From assembly GCA_014529385.2 (NCBI GenBank), contig CM043958.1, positions 149,430,793 through 149,494,792 of the forward strand: a stretch of DNA of 64,000 nt, in the 5' to 3' direction. The notes beneath the pieces were generated by a model. That model saw only the letters and a list, made by a program, of their open reading frames with translations. It searched no databases and was not told where the DNA came from. Source of the DNA: Adiantum capillus-veneris (taxonomy: Eukaryota; Streptophyta; Polypodiopsida; Polypodiales; Pteridaceae). The position numbers and the translations under genes are program-made. Shown one piece after another: positions 56,131 through 64,000 of this stretch. Position 1 is the stretch's first letter, and each line of letters begins with the position of its first letter.

Positions 56131-56425
56131 ATCTGTTCTCTGTGGAAATGATACCCCGATGGTCAGAAAATATGGTTTCATTGATGACCATAGCTATGTA
56201 TCAATTACTAGCTGGAAGGCTATACAAAAGAAATCGGGATGAAATATTGCTTTTGTGTATTAATCCTGAAGAGAAAACCCAATACCTAAGTCAAGCACCT
56301 ATTACCATAGTCGGACTTCACTTTGTAGAAGACCAAACTATGTAGCGGATAGTATTTTGGCCAACCATGAGAAGTGATGTTCAATCATTTGTAAAAAAAT
56401 GTCCTCAATGCCAAAAATAAGCACC
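56131..56425 (+). pseudogene. First of two H2C2 zinc-finger modules before integrase (element B)
   Basis: After RNase H the protein reads LLAGRLYKRNRDEILLLCIN, LSQAPITIVGLHFVEDQT, then WPTMRSDVQSFVKKCPQCQK. This is the usual LYKR-...-H-x-H...C-x2-C module found before a gypsy integrase core, with the first His replaced by Pro. TAG at 56343 and TAA at 56418 interrupt it. A second, complete module starts near 56570. Element A lost this region. Confidence 0.7.
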
Positions 56426-57766
56426 CATACCTCATGTGACATTGTTCCAAATATCACTCGTTCCTAAGTGGAGTAACTATCTAGTTACTTACTTATCAAG
56501 CTGAACATTTCCTGAGGATATGAGTAAACGCCACCAAAGAGCAATTGGAACGGAAGCAAGAGACTATGCTCTTATTGGAAACCAATTGTATCTAAGGGAA
56601 AGGATCAACATTTGCATCTTTGTGCAAATGAAGATGAATATATTCCCATTTTAGAACAAACACATGCTGGATTAGCTGGAGTTCACTTTTTTAGTGAAAC
56701 CACCGCGAGAGCAATCTTAATGGCAAGCATATGGTGGCCAACACTTTTTGCAAATGCCAAAGAATATGTTCAAAGGTGTGATGCATGTCAACCAGCAAAA
56801 ATGCCAACCTGTGTAGAGAGCCTGCCTTTAAGACCAATGATGGGGGCTAGAGTTTTTGCGAAATGGGGTATAGATTTTGTTGCGCCAATACAACCATCAG
56901 CGTCTAGAACCCAAGCTCAATATATCATTGTAGCTACGGACTATTTGACCAAGTGGGCAAAGGCTAAGGCAACCCAAAAGAATGATGCCATAACCACATC
57001 TGCATTCTTGTATGGGAACGTGTTCACAAGATATGGACTGCCAATAGAAATTGTCAGTGATAGGAAAACTCATTTCCTCAATGAGGTAATTGAGTATCTG
57101 CTTAATGAATTTATGGTCATTCATAACAAATCGGCTCCCTATCATCCACAAGCAAACGGACAAGCTGAGCTCACAAATAAAATTCTTAGCTCGGCATTAA
57201 CTAAAGTGGTTAGTTTAGGACGAATTGATTGGGAAATGAATCTCCATGCCGCTCTATGGGCTTATAGAGTTTCATTCAAGACTGCTTTAAATGCTACACC
57301 CTTTAACCTTGTTTATGGTCTTGATGCCATGCTACCGATAGAATTTCTATTACCGACACTAAGGGTAGCTAAGGATCTTGAGTGGACCGGACATGAATTG
57401 TCAGGGAGGCTTGAAGATTTAGAAAAGCTTGACGAGCAAAGGATAACAGCTGTAGCTCATATCTATGCACAAAAGCGAAAACAAAAACAGTTTTTTGATT
57501 CCCATCTAGTCACAAAAATCTTCAAAAAAGGGGACTTAGTTTTAGTCTACTCCCTTAAACAACACATTCTTAAGTTTAAGAAAAAGAGAAACGAACCATT
57601 TATCATTGAAAATGTATCCCCAAGTGGAGCAGTTAAGTTGTCCACTCTAGATAGTGAACCAATGGCTAATTGGATTAGTGGATGCCATTTAAAGAAGTAC
57701 AATGCTCCACTAACCAATGAATTGCTAGAAAAGATGCATGCAGAAAAACAAGGAAAGATGAAATGA
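56426..57766 (+). pseudogene. Element B integrase with second H2C2 module
   Basis: The linker HVTLFQISLVPKWSNYL leads to a second module with ALIGNQLYLRE, QTHAGLAGVHF and RCDACQ. The catalytic core has WGIDFVAPI, IVSDRKTHF and NGQAELTNK, so D, D and E are all present. A C-terminal domain has FKKGDLVLVYSLKQH and MANWISGCHLKKYNAP. From 56612 the frame is open to 57766 (384 residues). The upstream linker has a TGA (56501) and a frameshift near 56600. The first residue to use is not clear because integrase is normally cut from a polyprotein. Confidence 0.9.
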
Positions 57767-58940
57767 TAGCAGGTCATTGATAAAGCACAAGAGGAAGCTC
57801 GGATTCGAGTACTCAAAAGGAAAGCTGCTCTCCAAGATCAACAAATACCTTTTCCCATCAATACTCTGGAACTAGATGAACGACTATGGGAATTGCAGAA
57901 GGATGAAGTGTCAACAAATGATGAATCGTTAGATGGAATGGACCTTCGCATCAACGTGCAACTGAACAATCATAGCACAAATGGATTGGTCGATATAGGA
58001 GCGCGAGTAAATTCAGTCAGTTATTCCATGTAGAATAAAGCAACAAATCAGTCGGGAATATCGGGTATCAAAGGATGCAACAAGAACCCAACATTAGGAA
58101 GAGAACGGGGTCTAGGAGGGCCTCTTTATTTAGCAGTTTAAGGAATTCAAACCTTTAGTATTAAGAAAGTAATCAAAGGACACCATTTGAATTCAAACAG
58201 GAAAAACGGCTAGTTTATTTGAATCCAAATTTCCTCCCCAAAATGGAATTGAATATCTAGCGGGTAAAACCATATCATGTAACATATCTATGGAAAGAGC
58301 TCGACATGTAGATTGCAAATCTATGATTTCAGCTCAAATTGGAGATCATATGTGGGAGTTATGAAAGGCCAAAAATCATACAATTACCCATCTCCTTTTT
58401 GGGGGAAAAAGTGCATCCTTTAATCACTCTTACACATCTCTTACACACCCACCATTCTTGCACACATGACATACACCTATTTGTCAAAATGTTAATCACC
58501 TCCATAAGCTCTTGGAAAATTAAGAGGCCCTCCTAGACCCCATCCTCTTCCTAATGCACCGACATTGGGAGTAGTCAACTTAAATATGATAGTACATGGA
58601 TGTTCATGCCCTCATTAGTTTGTATTCTTACCAGATGAACACATGAATGAAACAATGATTCTTGGAATCTCATGGATGCGGACGTACAAGGCAATACCAA
58701 ATTGGGATACCAATACACTCAAGCTACCACCTAAAGGCAGACAACTCATTGTTCCAATTGCACCAAGCAAAGAGGAATGGAAAAAAGGTTACCAGCAAAA
58801 GAAACCACGAAGCAATCAATCTTCTCCATCCTATAGACAAGCAAATGCTACAAGTAGCATGCAAGGAGTCAGGCATCTCTGGGTACCAAAAGCACAACTC
58901 AAGGACAAGACATTTCAAATTTGGGTACCCAAAACATAAT
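57767..58940 (+). pseudogene. Element B second retropepsin-like domain, interrupted by a small inverted-repeat element
   Basis: A charged linker (AQEEARIRVLKRKAALQDQQ) leads to GLVDIGARVNSVSYSM near 57990-58030, the equivalent of the protease active site, with DIG where element A has DSG. The second half, MNETMILGISWMRTYKAIPN, is at 58643-58710. Two W motifs (HLWVPKA, QIWVPKT) end it. The 465-bp element at 58092-58556 has inserted between the halves. The arrangement is the same as in element A at 5735-6858. Confidence 0.65.
58092..58556. mobile_element. MITE-like element with 35-bp terminal inverted repeats
   Basis: The left end (CATTAGGAAGAGAACGGGG... to 58126) and the inverted right end (58522-58556) match at 33 of 35 positions. 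The ends share GGTCTAGGAGGGCCTCTT. The interior is AT-rich and noncoding. No clear target duplication is seen, so the superfamily is unknown. It splits the second protease-like domain of element B. Confidence 0.85.
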
Positions 58941-61177
58941 CTACTGTACCAAAGAAGGTTCCAAAGTTTAAACACAAAGAAGAGCATCTTCGAGCAGGGA
59001 ACCTAACACAAGATAGATTTGGAGGAAAAAGGAGCACTTATCTTGTCAGCAAATTGTACAACCGATGAAGCAATGGAGAGTTAAGACTCAAAACATTCAA
59101 CCATGCAAATTCATCAAAGAAAAACCAAGATACAAAAGGCGAGTTAAAGCTCAACAACTGTCATCATTGATACTGACAACTGAAATTAGCGTGCCCAAGC
59201 ATCTTGATGGTACAATAAAGCAAAGAGCACACAAGCTACAAGATTTTCTCTTTAGGAAACAACAATAAAAAACCTCGACCACAGAAACCCTTGAGTTAAT
59301 TACTCAAGACCCAACTCTTGCACATCATAATGGTTTGAATTGAATTGACCTTCGAAGCATGGTAGAGCCAACCAAGGCTATGCATAGACACAATTGTTCA
59401 ACCCATGCACACAGTCATCCCAGAGTGTGCCTATCAGTAGAACAAGACGGATAGACACAAAAATTTTCAATCCAATTAATAGATGCAAGCAGGATGCCTA
59501 AATTAGGCTGACAAGGCCTACTTTTGCAAATTCTTACAAAATGAGCTAACGAAGTGCGATTGAAGAAATTTTTGAGTCTAGCATAGATTTCACGGCCTAG
59601 TAGGACTAACAGGGGAATTTGGGAGATATAGTTTGGGAAGTCCGAGTATAGATATCCAAAGTAGCCCAAAATCACCTCATTTCCACTAGTCACTCTAGGA
59701 GGAGAGAGCTTTCTGCCTTCTTCGTGCGCGATTTCCAGAGTCTACAGTTGTCCATTTACAGCTCTGTCTCACACAAAACATGAGGGATAAGTTCAAAACT
59801 TATCAATGAAAAATACTATATGTCCGGGTAGCAAGTCTAGGCTCGGGAAAAAACCCTAGAAACCTAGTTGTGCACAAAGTCCTATGACACAAAATTGACC
59901 ATAGTGGTCTCTCAGCTCAACCGAATTGGACGAGACTTGAATTGTAGCATGCCCCTATATAATAAAACACTTCCATATCACCAAATGACCATTTGGTAGG
60001 GGTTGAGGGGGTCTCAAGTAAATAATCTAGGTTTTTGCCATATGTCAGAATTGGATTCTGACTCCACGCGCTTTTTATAGACGAGGTCTATACACAATGT
60101 ACCTAGATGGTTTCATGGAAATAGTCAAGGCAAGCTGTCAAACAGTTGAAAATAGCTCGAAGGCTACAAAGCGTCAAATTTGATATTGATTCCGAATGGG
60201 CCAAAACTGGATGAGTAGCTTCAGGACTATGTAGCGGACAAGTCCATAGTTTCAAAAGTGACTAGTAACCTCTACATGCCAAGTAGTCACAATAATCTGT
60301 GATTTCAGAGTCGACAAGAGCACGAAGTGATGCCATTATAAATAATCGCGATTATTTACTTTTGTGCTTGATTGGATTGGATTTAATCTCTTCACTTCAC
60401 CTATCCCTTGTACACATTTATTACATGCCACATGTCAAGTATGAGCCAAAATGATCAAGAAAAAGTTTGATTTTGTCAAAAAACGCACCAAAGTCTTTTC
60501 AATCCAATTTTTGAGTTAATTATCACATGTTTTAATCCAAATCATCCCATATCTCACACACAAAATCTACATCATGCCTAGAACCAAGTTGCAACAAAAA
60601 AAGTACAAATTGATTAAAAAAAAAATCACGATTATTTACTTTTTTGTGAAAATGGATGCAATTTGCAACTTTGACCTTATGGGACCAAAGAACATGATGT
60701 CCCAAGCCCACAAATCAAGTTTGAGCAAGTTTGGATGTCAAAAACTCAAAATCTCTTTATATCGACTATTCCAAAGTCTAAAAGCCTAAATCTGAAACCA
60801 TTTTCACCCAGTGCACTCAAATGAGCCCACACTTCACTCAGAGTACCTAAATGCCATATGTTTCAAGCATATGATGTCAAAAATGCAAAAAGTTGGGAAA
60901 ATTTCCCAGCGGTTAATAATCGAGATTATTTACTTTTGTTGCAATTTTGCCTGAACTGCATGATTTTGATCTCTACATGTTTTTATGCATCTATGCATGC
61001 TCCAAAATCGATCTGAAGAAAAGTGGACATCATTTTCCAACAATTCAGACTAAGGGCATTTCAGAGAGGAATTTACAAAATTTTCTAACTTTGACACTGC
61101 ATTCACTTAACAGGAGCAATGTAAGTAGCTGAGAAGGCAAAGAAAAGGGTGTCCTATAGAAAGATAAGCTGCAAGAG
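58941..61177 (+). other. Long spacer of element B
   Basis: Basic remnants of the W-motif protein (for example KFKHKEEHLRAGNLTQDRF) fade out near 59280. The rest to 61177 is noncoding and contains the palindrome array at 60339-60933. It corresponds to 6859-9747 in element A. Confidence 0.6.
60339..60933. repeat. Second palindrome array of element B
   Basis: Three sites are related to AAATAATCGCGATTATTT: 60339-60358 (20 bp, perfect), about 60617-60640 (decayed, core TCACGA) and 60912-60933 (two mismatches, core TCGAGA). The centres are 280 and 294 bp apart. The last site ends about 245 bp before the coiled-coil ORF. In element A that distance is about 155 bp. Confidence 0.85.
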
Positions 61178-63997
61178 TTGCCACCGCACCAGTTAGATCC
61201 AAGCTCAGTGAAGACAGAAAAAGGAACCTACTTGTCTAAAGAACAGCTCAAAGAAAACAACGCAACGGTTTTCACTGGAAGATTCAAGAGCGAAGAAGGA
61301 CACCAACTAGAATTGCAAGTGCTACCTAAGGAGGTTTATGATGTAGCGGCAAAGCCAGACACCAAGGAAGTCAACAAAAGGTTGGGGCTTCGAAATTTTT
61401 ATGACCAGGAACCATGCGAAGTGGATTTCCTGAAAGCATATGAATTGCTATCCACGATTAAAGAAGATGGATCAGCCAAAAAGGGCAAAAGGTTGAAGTG
61501 GTGATCACTAAGAAAATAGTGGTCAAGGCATTGAAGCTACCAATAGAAGGTATGACTATGCGAGCAAGACATAGAAAGACAGCGGGTACTTTTACCAAAG
61601 ATACTACTGCTGCCACATTTTTTGATCTCATCCAAAGGCAAGTGGAGGAACCAGCTCGCCTTTATCATCAACATTTCCACTTCCTAACTAAGAGAGCCGC
61701 CACGGTACACAACTCCAAACCATACGGTTGCGACTACTTTCACTCAAGTATTAAAGTCGACAACTAGGCAAGCAATATATCACGCATAGTATGTGCTTAC
61801 AACACTGAAGGGCACAAAGAAAGAGGGAAAGATCACATATCTAGGTACTCCAAAATTTCTAACGAGAATAGCATATCATGCTATTGGAATGGCCGACAAT
61901 TTGCCTCCAGCCCCAGATCAGAACACCTGGATTGTGTCAACTCAACCTTCTCCAAGGACCACTAGATGAACAAAGAGAGTATACAAATCAGATGAGGAAT
62001 CTGTAGAAAGTTCCCATGAAGCCCATAGCAGTGAAAGCTCTGACAACCAAGAAACCAGGGCAAGGAGGGAACCAATGAATAAGAAACTAGTGGCAGCTCA
62101 CCAAGAGGAGCCACAACAAAAGAAGGCTAGAATTGAAAGAGAAAAGCAAACATTCGAAAGGAGCCACCAAGCTACAAGTGAAGACCCTGAAAAATGGAGC
62201 CCAAGGGAGTTAAAGGGACCAAGAACCAAGAATCTTGCAAAGAAGGTCCCAGAGGATCCCAAAGATTTTCTTGAGCGGATGTATGCGGAAGCTGAAGCTT
62301 TAAAGCTGAAGGAAGCTCTAGAAGCTCAAAGAAAAGCAATGGGAGAAGCGACTGAGCAACAGAGATAAGCGGAAACTTCTAAACAAAATGAGTCACATCA
62401 TGAAAACGAGGAGATGTCTCCACAACCCTCTTCACCAACTATGGAACAAGAAGATCAGCCCATGCCGAGTCCAAGCCATTCACCAATGGATAAATATAAG
62501 GAAGACAATGTAGCAAAGGAAAAAGAGCCCAAACAACAAGAAGAAGCAGATTTTGAACAACCTAAGGAAGGAAAAATAACTACAGCATGACCTTCCTTTA
62601 CAATAGCTCAAGATGTAGAAGCAGCTAAGGCATCTACAAAGCCTCAAGGAGGAGAAGTAGAACCCCCTCCACAGCCAGAAGCCACTACACCAGCAAAACA
62701 ATCACAAACCGACATAGCCCAAACTTCTAAACAACCCCAGGTAGAATTTGAAGACTGGGAAACCAATGATGAAGTCATCATGCAGGTAAATGAGTATGCA
62801 AGGCAAATGCAGCTGATGATAGACAAGATGAGAATAGTAGCACTTAGCCATAATTCCAAGGCTAAAGAGCTAGAGCTAGTCATTGATGCTCTACAAGGAG
62901 AGCTAGATGACCAAATGAACATCATTGCAGACCTTCAATGACAGATTAAAGAGCTGAAAAATGAAGCAACAATACACCAGATTGCAAAGGAGAAATAGTA
63001 GAAAGAGATGGAAGAGCTGGGAGAGCTCCTGACAAAGTTATCTGATGCATGAAAAACCAAAGATCAACAACTAAGAGAAGTAGCCAATGAACTTTTAACC
63101 ACTACACTATCAGTACAAAAGATCCAAGTGCAGCTTAATGTAGCTAATGCTTCTTTGCAGTCATCCAAGCAGCGGATCAATGATCAAGTGGCATTTCTAA
63201 GACAGATAAGAGAAAACCCAGATGTAGCCTCAATCAAGGGAACATATGAATTGTACAAGACTTTAGAAAAGAGGAACAAGGACCTTGAACTTGAGCTGAA
63301 GCTGGAACAAATGCAAAGACGAGACCTTGCATTTATGCGGGTCCAAAGAGAAGAGAAATTGCTCAAGGAGATAGAGGAATTGAAGAGAGTCAATCATCTA
63401 CTAAGAGAGGGACAAATAGAAACTTAGGATGAGGCAAAAACCTTTGAACAACCAACCATCGAGATACCATCCGTTTCTTTTGCTGATATGGAAACACAAC
63501 CATCAGAAGGGCTAGCAAGAGAGTCATATTTTCAAGTACCAATCACTGAAGCCAAGCAAGTACCAATGGTCCAACTTTCTAAAGTTGAGGAAGATGCACT
63601 AAAAGAGAAGGTTGTCCAAGAAGCAGATGCTGAATGGAAAGCAACAATGGATTGGGAGTTGAGAGTTCTCCACTCAGTAAATGTAACTCATCTCACTCCC
63701 AACCAAATCAATGCTCAATGGCATCAACAGTCAGTGCCCTACCCATTGATAAAGGTGGAGCTACTACAGGTTAAGGAAAGATTTTACAAGGATATGCAGG
63801 CAGAAGGCTCACATGATATCCACCCAAAATGGAGAAAAAATTGGTTGAACAAGAACTCCAAATACCTAATTATGTTTACAAGAGCACCTGCAACCCTACA
63901 AAAGGACCCAACATTTTGTCATGTACCAAGGGTAAGGACAGGGCAAGCACACGATGCACTGAAGAAGAAGAGACCAACATGGATAAATTACCCATGA
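61178..63997 (+). pseudogene. Extra 3' ORF of element B: plant-retrotransposon-type protein with coiled coil
   Basis: It matches the element A protein at 9748-13209: ELQVLPKEV and AYELLSTIKEDGSA align with ELPMIPQEL and VWEFVTTIKEDGIA, and the end PTWINYP aligns with PTWLNYP. After the globular part a charged linker (62075-62368) and a coiled coil (about 62760-63420, for example LEKRNKDLELELKLEQMQRR) follow. Stops and frameshifts at 61502, about 61765, 62366, 62588, 62939, 62997, 63049 and 63425 break the frame. No start codon is evident at 61178, and the last part continues beyond the window. Function unknown; no membrane segment is seen. Confidence 0.6.
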
Positions 63998-64000
63998 CTA

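Larger units (their letters stand above)
27167..64000 (+). mobile_element. Element B: Ty3/gypsy retrotransposon related to element A, with nested insertions
   Basis: With its insertions removed, the order is 5' LTR, tRNA-Asp-like primer site, leader with palindromes, gag, protease, RT-RNase H, duplicated zinc-finger module, integrase, second protease-like domain, palindromic spacer and coiled-coil ORF. Its proteins clearly match element A but are not the same copy family, as the palindrome sequences differ. A hAT element (29371-37528), a chromovirus block (37962-49686) and a small inverted-repeat element (58092-58556) interrupt it. The 3' LTR is beyond the window. Stops and lost catalytic residues show that it is dead. 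Confidence 0.8.

Noticed and set aside
58092-58556. TTA/TAA flanks as a Harbinger-type target duplication
   Set aside because: TTA at the left and TAA at the right are parts of the inverted repeat and do not form a direct duplication.

Overview
The window looks like nuclear DNA of a land plant with a large, transposon-filled genome. The evidence is plant-type LTR retrotransposons with tRNA-Asp-like and tRNA-iMet-like primer sites, a chromodomain Ty3/gypsy element, a Ty1/copia element and a hAT transposon. I see no intact host gene, rRNA, tRNA or CRISPR. A fern, gymnosperm or other large-genome plant would fit, but the sequence alone does not settle which.

Layout. (1) 1-13767: element A, a large degraded Ty3/gypsy retrotransposon. 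It has the end of a 5' LTR, a tRNA-Asp-like PBS, a leader with CG-centred palindromes, gag and protease pieces, integrase (RT and RNase H are deleted), a second retropepsin-like domain after integrase, a long spacer with four palindromes exactly 285-286 bp apart, a long coiled-coil ORF, a polypurine tract and a 3' LTR. (2) 13980-14935: a decayed gypsy protease-RT fragment on the minus strand. (3) 14986-20112: a complete but decayed Ty1/copia element with 227-bp LTRs and target duplication AAATT. (4) 20118-27166: low-complexity DNA, an unrecognised transposase-like gene remnant, a divergent histone H3-fold fragment and a G/C-tract foldback. (5) 27167 to the window end: element B, a relative of element A, broken up by younger insertions. 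Its LTR, PBS and palindromic leader are followed by an 8158-bp hAT element (29371-37528, perfect 8-bp duplication GTCTACGG) and by a minus-strand chromovirus (37962-49686). Then come gag, protease, RT-RNase H, a duplicated integrase zinc-finger module, integrase, a second protease interrupted by a 465-bp inverted-repeat element, a palindromic spacer and the coiled-coil ORF.

Three things stand out. First, the hAT element carries, besides its minus-strand transposase, a plus-strand protein-kinase gene (one in-frame stop) and an uninterrupted RING-finger gene, with three tandem-repeat arrays around them. Second, elements A and B keep 20-28 bp palindromes with a CGCG core at about 285-bp spacing in both the leader and the spacer before the last ORF. 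The palindrome sequence differs between the two elements and the DNA between sites has diverged. Third, the A/B lineage has an unusual pol layout: a retropepsin-like domain at both ends and, in B, a duplicated H2C2 zinc-finger module before integrase.

Almost every coding region has stops, frameshifts or lost catalytic residues, and many stops fit C-to-T decay of CAG, CAA or CGA codons. All identities come from reading motifs by eye, without database searches.
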